Below, piece by piece: positions 43,824 to 52,319 of a stretch of DNA of 64,000 nt. Every line of letters begins with the position of its first letter. Position 1 is the stretch's first letter. The stretch is taken from the NCBI RefSeq assembly GCF_003053725.1, contig NZ_QAYC01000019.1, positions 1 through 64,000 on the forward strand, written 5' to 3'. Under the pieces are notes generated by a model, which did not search any database, was not told the DNA's origin, and worked only from the letters and a program-made list of their open reading frames with translations. This DNA comes from Rhodovulum kholense (lineage in GTDB: Bacteria > Pseudomonadota > Alphaproteobacteria > Rhodobacterales > Rhodobacteraceae). A program made the translations under genes and the position numbers.

Positions 43824-44796
43824 GCCGGCCGCGCGCGGCCAGGAAGGCCTCCAGCGCCTCGGCCAGCTCGGGCCCGACGCCCTCGCCCGAAAGCACAAGC
43901 CGCCCCTTGCGCGCCTCGAGCCTGATCCCCGGTACAACCTCGCGGCCGCGCGGGGCCAGGGCGGCAGGCGCCTTGCGCAAGGCCCGCTCGATCAGGCGGC
44001 GTTCGGCCTCGGCATCGGCAGGCGGGGTTTTCTGCAGCGTCGCGCTCAGCCGGGCGGCAAGATCCGGATCGGCCTTCAGCCCGGCCACGATCGCCAGCCC
44101 CAGCTTTTCGGGAATCGCGGTCGGAAAGCGCAGCGCCGACCCCAGCGCCCGGTGCAGCGCCACGAAAGACAGGATCTTCGACCGCCGGGCAGGGGGGGCA
44201 TTGCCGAAGAGGCCTTTCACTGCCGCCGCCGCATCGGCAAACAGCCCCATCCGCACCGCCTCGGCAACCAGACGGCCGCGTTCGTAGAAGGACAGATCGG
44301 TCCGGATCTCGTTTTCCTCGACCATCGCCAGATAGGCTTCGGCCGCGCCCTCGGGGCTGCGCAGAAGGCACAGAACCTGCCCGAACCGCGGCTCGCCGGT
44401 CTCGGCGGCCAGATCGCTCAGTGCCGCCAGCCGCCGCGCCCCGGAAATCAGCCCGTACCGGCCCTGGCCCAGATCGGTCACCTCGATCGGGGTCTGCTGG
44501 CCGCGCGCGGCCAGGCTCGCCTTCAGCGCGGCCATGTCCTCGGCATCGTGATGCATCCGGTCGCGCAACAGATGCCCGGCCTCTATCGCCTCAAGCGGCA
44601 GCGACAGCACCATCCGCCCCTCGCGCCGGGCGGCCGAAACCTCGTCGGCCAGCTGCTCGAGCGCGGCCTGGCTGGCCGAGGCCGCGGCGATCTCGGCCAC
44701 CGGCGGACGCGATAGGACGGGCATCGGCCCCGGCAGACCGGCAGAGGGGTCTTCGGCCGGGCCGGTGAGCGGAGACAGGCGTTTGCGTCGGGCCAT
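43816..44796 (-). CDS. parB: Plasmid partition protein ParB
   Basis: A 326-residue protein. The ParB/Spo0J N-terminal domain includes LPLEAIEAGHLLRDR, ARGQQTPIEVTDLGQGRYGLISGARRLAAL and the CTP-binding-type EENEIRTDLSFYERGRL segment. A helix-turn-helix region follows at about 190-240, and the C-terminal third would dimerise. ATG 44796 has a GAAGGAAGA site; the frame is open to 44946 but without family sequence. It is the second gene of a parA-parB operon with a 43-base gap. It binds parS sites and works with ParA in segregating the replicon. Confidence 0.92.
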   Translation of the reverse strand: MARRKRLSPLTGPAEDPSAGLPGPMPVLSRPPVAEIAAASASQAALEQLADEVSAARREGRMVLSLPLEAIEAGHLLRDRMHHDAEDMAALKASLAARGQQTPIEVTDLGQGRYGLISGARRLAALSDLAAETGEPRFGQVLCLLRSPEGAAEAYLAMVEENEIRTDLSFYERGRLVAEAVRMGLFADAAAAVKGLFGNAPPARRSKILSFVALHRALGSALRFPTAIPEKLGLAIVAGLKADPDLAARLSATLQKTPPADAEAERRLIERALRKAPAALAPRGREVVPGIRLEARKGRLVLSGEGVGPELAEALEAFLAARGRLR

Positions 44797-44839
44797 GCGG
44801 GGTCTTCCTTCGACGAAAGGGCAGGTCAGGGGCGGGCGG

Positions 44840-46222
44840 TCATTCCGCCGCGGCGGCCCGGGCGGTCTCTTCGCGGCGCCAGATCCCATACAGCAGCGTC
44901 TTGAACGCGGCATAGGTCGCATCGAAGGTGGCGCGCCCGCGGGCATAGGTCTCGCGGTTGAAATCGCGGTAATCGGCCTCGTAGATGCCGTTCACCTGTT
45001 CTCCGGCCTGGCCGATCAGCGCGGTGAAATCCTGCCGGTGGGGCGACAGGACCTGGCCCATATAGGCCTGGATCAGCCCGGCCATCTCGGCCTGCTGCCC
45101 GGCATCGTAACGGGTCATGACCGCCCGGACCGCATCCCATTCGAAATGCAGCTCTTCGCGCCCCAAGGCCCGGGCGGCGACATTCTCGCCCTCCTCGATC
45201 GAGGCGAAGGTCGCATGCAGCATGTCGAAGAAGCGCCCCGTGGAATCGAATTCGAGGAAGGAGGCGCCGAAAGGCACCAGCAGGATATCGGCCGCGGCCA
45301 GCCCGTTGATCGTCAGATAGCCAAGCGCGGGCGGGGTATCGAGAAACACCAGATCATAGGCATCGAGTACGCCGTCCTCGGCCAGCACATCGGTCAGCGC
45401 ATCCCAGAGCCGCCAGCCCCGCGACTGCATCCGCCAGACCGGGATCTGGAACTCGGACCAGTAGAGGTTCAGCTGCGCGCCGATCAGGTCGATATTGGGC
45501 CAGTGGGTCTTGCGGATCAGATCGGGCGCCTTCAGCTTCAGCGCCTCGGTCAGGGTATCGTCGAAGGGCAGGGGAGGCTCGCCCCGGTCGAGCCTGCGCT
45601 GGTTGTCGGCGCGCAGCGTGGTCGCGTAATGCCGTGCCAGCAGCGGAAAGACGGTCTGCCATTCATCCTCGATCTGCCCGCCGAAGATCGAGGTCATCGA
45701 GCCCTGGCTGTCGAGATCGATCACCAGCACCCGGTAGCCATCAAGGGCTGCCGACATCGCCAGATGCGCACAGGTCGAGGTCTTGCCCACCCCGCCCTTG
45801 AAATTCGCGACCGCCACGATCTTGGCCGGCAGGTCCTTCGGCCGGTAGGGCAGGTAGTTCTTGGCCTTCGAGCCTTCGGCCCCGAAATGCGCCCGCAGCC
45901 GGAGCACCTCGTCGAGGGTGAACCATTTCGCGCCGCCCTCGCTTTCGCTCTGGCCCTGGGGCAGGTCGGGGTTCTGGCGCAGCACCCGGCGGAAATGGGC
46001 GGGCGCCACCGGGATCAGATAGCGGGTGATTTCCCAGGTCGAAAACAGCCTGAGCCGGCGCGCCCCGGTCTCGTCGAGCCCGCGCGAGGCCAGATCCTGG
46101 CGGCCCCTTCGACAGGCCTCGGCCACGGCGGCGAAACCGGGCGTGTCGGCGGGCGGGCCCAGAAGCTCTGCCGCCCGGTCCGGAGAGATGTTCAGATAAG
46201 GGGGGATGTCGTCCCTGCTCAT
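44840..46222 (-). CDS. parA: Plasmid partition ATPase ParA
   Basis: A 460-residue type Ia ParA. The first 130 residues are the extended DNA-binding/regulatory domain with an HTH-like helix region and FTLDEVLRLRAHFG. The deviant Walker A is KGGVGKTS (142-149), followed by CAHLAMSAAL and the A' box LVIDLDSQGSM. Walker B is DLVFLDTPPALGY. It autoregulates par in related plasmids and moves ParB-bound DNA. It is transcribed divergently from repA across the presumed origin, as in RepA-type replicons of Rhodobacterales. Confidence 0.95.
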   Translation of the reverse strand: MSRDDIPPYLNISPDRAAELLGPPADTPGFAAVAEACRRGRQDLASRGLDETGARRLRLFSTWEITRYLIPVAPAHFRRVLRQNPDLPQGQSESEGGAKWFTLDEVLRLRAHFGAEGSKAKNYLPYRPKDLPAKIVAVANFKGGVGKTSTCAHLAMSAALDGYRVLVIDLDSQGSMTSIFGGQIEDEWQTVFPLLARHYATTLRADNQRRLDRGEPPLPFDDTLTEALKLKAPDLIRKTHWPNIDLIGAQLNLYWSEFQIPVWRMQSRGWRLWDALTDVLAEDGVLDAYDLVFLDTPPALGYLTINGLAAADILLVPFGASFLEFDSTGRFFDMLHATFASIEEGENVAARALGREELHFEWDAVRAVMTRYDAGQQAEMAGLIQAYMGQVLSPHRQDFTALIGQAGEQVNGIYEADYRDFNRETYARGRATFDATYAAFKTLLYGIWRREETARAAAAE

Positions 46223-46476
46223 GGCTGCCCTGCCCGATATGCCGCTTTTTCTTCAATGTACGGCAAAAGACGGCACATGTAACCCGAAATCGCACATGGG
46301 CACTTCAAGGCCCTTTTTTCATAGCCGGAATCGGGTGCTTCCAGGGGATCAGACGGGTGGGGCAGGGGCCCAGCGATTTTTTTTGGTTAGATAATCCGTT
46401 AGTAAACGTTACAGGATCTGCCCTTTGGCGCAACCTTCCAGAATTGCTGACAATTTTGGCCCTTCCGGGAGCCTGC

Positions 46477-46512
46477 CCGACTCTGAACCCCCGAAAGACC
46501 GACTCTGAACCC
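46477..46512. repeat. Two iteron-like direct repeats
   Basis: CCGACTCTGAACCC occurs at 46477-46490 and again at 46499-46512, a 22-base period that puts both on the same face of the helix. RepA-type initiators bind such repeats. Only two clear copies are seen, fewer than in classic iteron plasmids. Confidence 0.65.
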
Positions 46513-46560
46513 ACGTCCGGGCGATTCCGAAGCCACGATCTGCGGCTGGACGGGGCGGTT

Positions 46561-46569
46561 TGTGGATAA
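46561..46569 (-). promoter_or_regulatory. DnaA box
   Basis: TGTGGATAA is the exact reverse complement of the consensus DnaA box TTATCCACA. It lies 15 bases before the repA start, next to the iteron-like repeats, and would let host DnaA help to open the origin or modulate repA transcription. Confidence 0.75.
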
Positions 46570-46584
46570 GTAGTCTGGGCGTCA

Positions 46585-47664
46585 ATGAAACGACGAATCC
46601 CGGCAACAGGGATCGGAAGGGCGATGCGGGCAGTTCAACAGGGACCGGGCGGGCAGACCGGCGGCGGCATGGCTGCGGCCGCGATCGGCGATTTCTTCGT
46701 CTGCGATTTTCTGGGGCCGAGCCCCAAGCATGATATCGCGGCGATGGAGCATCCGCTGTTTTCGCTGTCGACCCGGCCCGACCGGCGGATCCTCGATTAC
46801 GAACATAACGGGGTTCGGGTGACGATCACGCCTTCGGTCCGGGGCCGGGCCACGATCTTCGACGCCGATATCCTGATCTTCTGCATCAGCCAGCTGATGG
46901 CGGCGCTGAATGCCGGAAGGCCGACCTCGCGGCATCTGACGCTGACCGCCCATGACCTGCTGCTGGCCACCAACCGCGAGACCAGCGGCGACGGCTACAA
47001 GCGGCTTCGCGAAGCCTTCGAGCGGCTGGTCGGGACCCGCATCACCACCAACATCGCCACCGGCGATGTCGAGACGACGACCGGCTTCGGGCTGATCGAC
47101 AGCTGGGAGATCGTGCGCCGGACCCGGGCCGGGCGGATGGTCTCGGTCTCGGTCACGCTCAGCGAATGGCTTTATCGCGCGGTGCTGGCGAAATCGGTGC
47201 TGACGCTCAGCCGCGATTATTTCCAGCTGCGCAAGCCGCTCGAGCGGCGGATCTACGAGCTGGCGCGCAAGCATTGCGGGCGTCAGCCCGAATGGCGGAT
47301 CTCGATCCCGGTGCTGTGGAAGAAGACCGGATCGGCCAGCCCGGTGCGGGTGTTCCGCGCGATGGTGCGCGAGATCCTGCGCGAGGACCGGCTGCCCGAA
47401 TACCGCCTGGCCGAGGAGCCGGGCGACATTCTTTGCGTGCGGCGCCGCGACGAGGTGATCGAGCGGGGGACGGGGCCGGATGGCCCGCCCCCGGTGCTGT
47501 CGCCCGAGGCGCTCGAGACGGCGCGGGCGCGGATGCCCGGCGCCGATGTCTATGCGCTCGAGGCGCAATGGCGCGGGGTCTGGGCCGCCAGCGGCCGGCC
47601 CCGCATCCGCCAGCCCGACCGCGCCTTCCTGGCCTGGATCGAAAAGCGCCGGACCGAGGATTGA
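46585..47664 (+). CDS. repA: Replication initiator RepA (RPA family)
   Basis: A 359-residue plasmid replication initiator. The stretch GDFFVCDFLGPSPKHDIAAMEHPLFSLS and the following DRRILDYEHNGVRVTITPS are the hallmark of the RPA family. Winged-helix segments follow (LTLTAHDLLLATNRETSGDGYKRL and LSRDYFQLRKPLERRIYELARKH), which bind iterons. Several starts are possible: ATG 46585 has no clear ribosome site, and ATG 46624 follows GGAAGG closely. The conserved domain begins after both. The divergent parA, the iterons and the DnaA box support a RepA-type replicon. Confidence 0.95.
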   Translation: MKRRIPATGIGRAMRAVQQGPGGQTGGGMAAAAIGDFFVCDFLGPSPKHDIAAMEHPLFSLSTRPDRRILDYEHNGVRVTITPSVRGRATIFDADILIFCISQLMAALNAGRPTSRHLTLTAHDLLLATNRETSGDGYKRLREAFERLVGTRITTNIATGDVETTTGFGLIDSWEIVRRTRAGRMVSVSVTLSEWLYRAVLAKSVLTLSRDYFQLRKPLERRIYELARKHCGRQPEWRISIPVLWKKTGSASPVRVFRAMVREILREDRLPEYRLAEEPGDILCVRRRDEVIERGTGPDGPPPVLSPEALETARARMPGADVYALEAQWRGVWAASGRPRIRQPDRAFLAWIEKRRTED

Positions 47665-47680
47665 GCCGCGTGGGGCCGGC

Positions 47681-49096
47681 TCAGGTCCGGTCGTAGATGT
47701 CCTGATAGCGGACGATGTCATCCTCGCCCAGATAGGCCCCGGTCTGCACCTCGATCAGATACATCGGCAGCTTGCCCGGATTGGCCATCCGGTGGACGGT
47801 GCCAAGCGGGATGTAGACCGACTGGTTTTCGGTCACCAGCCGGACCTCTTCGCCGATGGTGACCTCGGCCGTGCCCGAGACCACGATCCAGTGTTCCGAA
47901 CGGTGATGGTGGCTTTGCAGGCTCAGCACGCCGCCCGGCTTGACCATGATCCGCTTCACCTGGAAGCGGGTGCCAAGGCAGAGGGTCTCGTACCAGCCCC
48001 AGGGCCGGTGGAACCGGGGATACTGGTCGGCCTGGGCGATCCCGTCGGCGCGCAGCGTCTCGACCACGGTCTTGACCTCCTGGGCGCGGGACTTGTCGGC
48101 CACCAGCACCGCATCGCGCATCGCCACCGCGACCACGCCCTCGAGCCCGAGCCCGACAAGCTGCATGCTCTCATCCTCGGACCGCAGATAGCTGTCGCGG
48201 CAATCGATCGCCGTCACCGCCCCGTCGGTCACCACCCCGGCTGCATCCGGTCCTGCCGCCGCCCAAAGCGCATCCCAGGAGCCGAGATCGGACCACCCGC
48301 CCTCGAGCGGCACCGCCATCACCCGGTCGGCCTTTTCCATCACCGCATAATCGAAGGAGATTGCCCGCGCCCCGGCATAGGCCGCCTCGGCCAGCCGGAA
48401 GAAGCCCAGATCGGTCTGCCCCTCGGCGATGGCCGCGCGGCAGGGCGCCAGCAACTCGGGGGCGTGGGTTTCGAAGGCCGCGATGGCGTCGGCGGCGCGA
48501 AAGAGGAAGATCCCCGCATTCCAGAGATAGGTGCCCGCCGCCAGCATCGCCCGGGCGGTGGCAAGGTCGGGCTTCTCGCGAAAGCTGGTCAGCGGCACCG
48601 GCGCGGTGCCCGCGGGCGGCGCGGTCAGCTCGAGATAGCCATAGCCGGTCTCGGGCCGGTCGGGGGTGATGCCGAAGGTCACCAGCGCGCCCGCGCAGGC
48701 GGCCGGGCGCCCGGCCTCGACTGCGGCCAGGAAGGCGGGCAGGTCGGCGATGACGTGATCGGAGGGCGCGACCAGCATCAGCGCCTCGGGATCGTCCCGC
48801 TCCAGCAGAAGGGCGGCCGCCAGGATCGCCGGGGCGGTGTCGCGCCCCAGAGGCTCGACCACCACCCGCGCGTCGCTCAGCCCGATCTCGGCGGCCTGTT
48901 CGGTCGCCATGAAGCGGAACTCGTTGCCGGTCATCACCAGGGGCGCTGCGAAGCCACCGCCCGAGAACCGCCGCAAGGTGCGCTGATAAAGGCTTTCGCG
49001 CCCGATCAGCGGGGCGAACTGCTTGGGATAGGCCTTGCGCGAGGACGGCCAGAGCCGGGTCCCCGACCCGCCGCACAGGATGACTGGATGGATCAC
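47681..49096 (-). CDS. manC: Mannose-1-phosphate guanylyltransferase / mannose-6-phosphate isomerase
   Basis: A 471-residue bifunctional enzyme that makes GDP-mannose and interconverts fructose-6-P and mannose-6-P. The N-terminal domain has LCGGSGTRLWPSSRKAYPKQF (nucleotide site), VAPSDHVI and FREKPD. The C-terminal 130 residues are a cupin isomerase domain with RPWGWYETL, QSHHHRSEHW and LGTVHRMANPG. Length matches AlgA/XanB/ManC. The start is GTG 49096 with GGGGAG upstream. It works with the phosphomannomutase at 34725; its product would feed the mannosyltransferases of the locus. Confidence 0.95.
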   Translation of the reverse strand: MIHPVILCGGSGTRLWPSSRKAYPKQFAPLIGRESLYQRTLRRFSGGGFAAPLVMTGNEFRFMATEQAAEIGLSDARVVVEPLGRDTAPAILAAALLLERDDPEALMLVAPSDHVIADLPAFLAAVEAGRPAACAGALVTFGITPDRPETGYGYLELTAPPAGTAPVPLTSFREKPDLATARAMLAAGTYLWNAGIFLFRAADAIAAFETHAPELLAPCRAAIAEGQTDLGFFRLAEAAYAGARAISFDYAVMEKADRVMAVPLEGGWSDLGSWDALWAAAGPDAAGVVTDGAVTAIDCRDSYLRSEDESMQLVGLGLEGVVAVAMRDAVLVADKSRAQEVKTVVETLRADGIAQADQYPRFHRPWGWYETLCLGTRFQVKRIMVKPGGVLSLQSHHHRSEHWIVVSGTAEVTIGEEVRLVTENQSVYIPLGTVHRMANPGKLPMYLIEVQTGAYLGEDDIVRYQDIYDRT

Positions 49097-49231
49097 GTCT
49101 GGCTCCCCGCTTGCCGCTGACTGGGGGCAGCAAACACGCGGACGCGCCCCGGGGCAAGGCCCCGCGCGCGCAGCCGGGCGCGGACGCAGCGGGACCCTCC
49201 CGGGCGCGAGGGGCCCGGCCGCCTCGGGGCC

Positions 49232-50815
49232 TCAGCCCGGTTCGTGCAGCACGCGCCGGCGCATCACCGCAAGCGACGGGGACTTCGTGTGCTCGATCAG
49301 CTCGAAGGTTTCGGCAAAGCCTCCATCCTCGCGCGCGGCCCAGCCGCCGACCCCGTACCAGTCGGCGATGTAGTCGATCCGGCTGTTCACGACATAGGCC
49401 AGCACGTTGCCCTCACGCCGCCGCGCCTCCAGCGCCTCGGGGTTCACCTTGCCGTCGAGATTGATCGTGCGGTCGTGCCAGTAGCCGAGCGTGCCGGTCT
49501 GCACGGCGGCGACCCAGGCGCTGTCGGGCACGTTCCGTTCGACCCAGTCGACCACCTGCATGTGACCCTGTTCCTGCGCACCGGGCAGCAGCAGCCGACC
49601 CAGCAGCAGCACGCACAGCCCTATCGCGGCCGATCCGGTCCAGATCGCGGGGCGCAGCCCCCGCGTGCGGAAAAGCCAGCGCGACAGGTCGGCCAGCACC
49701 CAGAGCGAGGCGATGATGCAAAGCGGCGCCAGCGGAGCCAGATAACGGCTCATGAAATGGGGCGCGCCGAACCAGAGCCCGTAATAGCCGCTGACCATCG
49801 CCCCGAACAGAAGATAGGCCAGCACCATCAGCCGGACCGGCCGGCTGGCCCGGGTGAAGACGCCGATCAGGAACCATGCCAGCACGCCAAGGCTGACGGC
49901 GGTGGCGATCGCGATCACCGGCAGCGTCTTTTCCAGCGGGTTGGGAACCGGCAGCATCGGCATGAAATATTCGAAGATCTTGACCGGCAGCACGCCCAGA
50001 TTCTGGCCGAACTCGGCCGCCATCGACTGCGCCGTGCCGCTGACCGGCATGATCGAGCCGAAGCGGATCTGGTTGTTCAGCAGCCAGGGCGCGGCGACGA
50101 GGATCGAGATCAGGCCCGAGGGCACGATCCGGGCCGCCACCGTCCGGATCGGGTCGCGGCGCAGCAAAAGCCCGTCGATGGCCCAGACCAGATAGACCGC
50201 GACCAGCAGGAAGACCGCGTCGATCCGGGCCAGGAAGGCGATGCCGCCCATCAGCCCGAAACCCAGATGCCAGGCCCAGCCAAGCGGCGCCTCGCGCCGC
50301 AAGAGCCGCAGGAACATCAGCAGCACGGCCAGTACCATGGCGCTGTAAAGCCCGGTCTCGAGCCCGTTCATCGTGTGCAGCAAGAGAAGTGGCGAGAGAT
50401 ACCACAAAAGCGCCGCGATCCAGGGCAGGGCCGGGGCCTGGCCCTCGGGGTCGAGGATCCGCGCTGCCAGCGCCCGGACCAGAAAGAACCCGGCCACCGA
50501 CCAGGCGGTCATGATCAGATGGATGCCGATCAGGCTCGTCACCTTGTCGCCGCCGGTTTCCAGATAGGGCAGGGTGAAGAGGAAGGTGGCCAGGGGCTGC
50601 ACCCCGTTGGTCGGGATGGTGCCGTCCGAGACCGACATCCCGAGCCCGATCGCCATGTTGCGGGCGATGGTCAGCATCAGGTAGCCGTCCTCGGTCATGA
50701 AGAATTCCGACAGGGCTGGCTGGCCCGTGACGAGGGGAAAGAGCCGGTAGAGGGTTCCGGCGGCGAAAAGCAGGCCGACAAGGCCGGCAAGCCGGTAAAA
50801 TGCAATTCGTGACAT
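49232..50815 (-). CDS. GT-C type membrane glycosyltransferase
   Basis: A 527-residue protein with about twelve membrane helices. The external loop after helix 1 has FMTEDGYLMLTIARNMA, an acidic-pair motif of the GT-C superfamily, followed by GIPTNGVQPLATF-like sequence (TNGVQPL). The soluble C-terminal 110 residues (MQVVDWVERNVPDSAWV...GYWHDRTINLDGKVNPEAL) resemble periplasmic domains of these enzymes. It would use a polyprenyl-linked sugar on the outer face. ATG 50815 is preferred; 50857 is an upstream alternative. It is divergent from the flippase gene 32 bases away. Sugar and acceptor are unknown. Confidence 0.8.
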   Translation of the reverse strand: MSRIAFYRLAGLVGLLFAAGTLYRLFPLVTGQPALSEFFMTEDGYLMLTIARNMAIGLGMSVSDGTIPTNGVQPLATFLFTLPYLETGGDKVTSLIGIHLIMTAWSVAGFFLVRALAARILDPEGQAPALPWIAALLWYLSPLLLLHTMNGLETGLYSAMVLAVLLMFLRLLRREAPLGWAWHLGFGLMGGIAFLARIDAVFLLVAVYLVWAIDGLLLRRDPIRTVAARIVPSGLISILVAAPWLLNNQIRFGSIMPVSGTAQSMAAEFGQNLGVLPVKIFEYFMPMLPVPNPLEKTLPVIAIATAVSLGVLAWFLIGVFTRASRPVRLMVLAYLLFGAMVSGYYGLWFGAPHFMSRYLAPLAPLCIIASLWVLADLSRWLFRTRGLRPAIWTGSAAIGLCVLLLGRLLLPGAQEQGHMQVVDWVERNVPDSAWVAAVQTGTLGYWHDRTINLDGKVNPEALEARRREGNVLAYVVNSRIDYIADWYGVGGWAAREDGGFAETFELIEHTKSPSLAVMRRRVLHEPG

Positions 50816-50847
50816 TGAAACTCGCGTGTTGCCGTGGCGCCGAAGAG

Positions 50848-52275
50848 ATGAGGGCACTTTATCTTGCGACCCCCCGCTTGATAAGGAGAAGCCGTCAAAG
50901 CCTCGCCGATATCAGGAACAGCCCGGTGGTCCAGAACCCGCAGCCCGAAACGGGGCTCAAGAAGCGCGCCATGCGGGGGACCGTGTTCTCGCTGGCGGAA
51001 TTCGGCGCCTCGAACCTGCTTCGCCTCGTCTCGAACCTGATCCTGACCCGGCTGCTCTTTCCCGAGGCCTTCGGGATGATGGCCATCGTGCAGGTCTTCA
51101 TGAGCGGGCTGCAGATGTTCTCGGACGTGGGCATCCGCACCTCGATCACTCTCAGCAAAAGCGGCGACGACCCGGATTACCTCAACACCGCCTGGACGGT
51201 GCAGATCCTGCGGGGCGCGATCCTGTGGCTGGTCGCCTTCGCCATTTCGGGGCCGGTCGCCCGCTTCTACGACGAACCGCTGCTGGCGCAGCTGCTGCCG
51301 GTCGTGGCGCTGAACGCGCTGTTTGCAGGCTTCATGTCGACCAATATCGCCACCGCCAACCGGCATCTGCGCCTCGGCCGCCAGACGGCCCTGAATATCG
51401 GCTCGCAGGTGCTGGCGCTGGCGCTGAATATCGCGCTGGCCTTCTGGCTCCGTTCGGTCTGGGCTCTGATCTGGGGCGGGCTGGCCAGCACCGTCTTCAT
51501 GGTGGTGGCCTCGCACACCCTGATGCCCGGGATCCGCAACCGGCTGCGCTGGCACCGCTCTTCGTTCGGCGAGCTGATCCGGTTCGGGAAATGGATCTTT
51601 CTCAGCACCATCGCGGGCTTTGCCATGAATCAGGCCGACCGGGCGATTCTGGGCAAGTTCATCACCCTCGACCAGCTTGGCGTCTACACCATCGCCTTCT
51701 TCTTCGGAAATCTGCCGATCCTGATGGCGCGGGCGACGCTGGGCAAGATCCTCGGCCCGCTTTACCGGATGCGCCATCCTTCGAAGAGCGAGGCGAACCG
51801 GCGCAACGTTCTCAAGGCCCGGCGGCTGGCGGTGGGCGGGCTGGTGGCGATGACTGTGCCGCTGGCCTATGGCGGCGGCCTGCTGATCGAGCTGCTCTAC
51901 GACCCCCGCTATGTGCTGGCCGGTCCGATGGTGGTGCTGTTCGCCTTCGCCTTGCCGCTGCAGCTGGTTTCGCTGGCCTATGGCGGCATCCTGCTCGCCG
52001 TCGGGGATTCGCGGCGCCAGTTCTACCTGACGGCCATGACCGCGACGCTTCAGGTGGCATTGATGCTGGTCGGGGTGATGACGGTCGGTGTCGTGGGCGT
52101 GATTCTGGCACCGGCCTTGGCCGCGATGCTGATCTATCCGCTGCGGTCCCGGTATCTCAATCTCTACAATGCCGACGATCCGCTAAGCGACATGATGATG
52201 CTGGCCGTGAGCCTTGCCCTGAACGGCTATGCCTGCTGGCTGCACAAGGACGGCCTGCTGCAGCTTCTGTCCTGA
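50848..52275 (+). CDS. Wzx-like polysaccharide flippase (MOP superfamily)
   Basis: About 475 residues with around twelve to fourteen membrane helices. RGTVFSLAEFGASNLLRLVSNLILTRLL and FPEAFGMMAIVQVF are the family start, and FGKWIFLSTIAGFAMNQADRAILGKF is the classic mid-protein block of lipopolysaccharide flippases (WzxC type). It should move the completed undecaprenyl-linked repeat across the inner membrane. The frame begins at 50800, inside the divergent gene's start; ATG 50848 is the more likely start. It pairs with the polymerase candidate at 56913. Confidence 0.9.
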   Translation: MRALYLATPRLIRRSRQSLADIRNSPVVQNPQPETGLKKRAMRGTVFSLAEFGASNLLRLVSNLILTRLLFPEAFGMMAIVQVFMSGLQMFSDVGIRTSITLSKSGDDPDYLNTAWTVQILRGAILWLVAFAISGPVARFYDEPLLAQLLPVVALNALFAGFMSTNIATANRHLRLGRQTALNIGSQVLALALNIALAFWLRSVWALIWGGLASTVFMVVASHTLMPGIRNRLRWHRSSFGELIRFGKWIFLSTIAGFAMNQADRAILGKFITLDQLGVYTIAFFFGNLPILMARATLGKILGPLYRMRHPSKSEANRRNVLKARRLAVGGLVAMTVPLAYGGGLLIELLYDPRYVLAGPMVVLFAFALPLQLVSLAYGGILLAVGDSRRQFYLTAMTATLQVALMLVGVMTVGVVGVILAPALAAMLIYPLRSRYLNLYNADDPLSDMMMLAVSLALNGYACWLHKDGLLQLLS

Positions 52276-52319
52276 ACCGCGCCCCGCGGGTCGGATGATG
52301 CAGCCGGGCTGCGGCGGCT

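Larger units (their letters stand above)
46223..46584. other. Presumed replication origin and par/rep promoter region
   Basis: About 360 bases between divergent parA and repA, with no gene. It contains an AT-rich run (46375-46420, including T8 and GTTAGTAAACGTTAC), an imperfect inverted repeat (CCAGAATTG / CAATTTTGG, 46438-46459), two exact 14-base direct repeats CCGACTCTGAACCC at 46477-46490 and 46499-46512 (spacing 22 bases, two helix turns), and a perfect DnaA box TGTGGATAA at 46561-46569. These are the parts expected of an iteron-type origin controlled by RepA. Confidence 0.75.
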
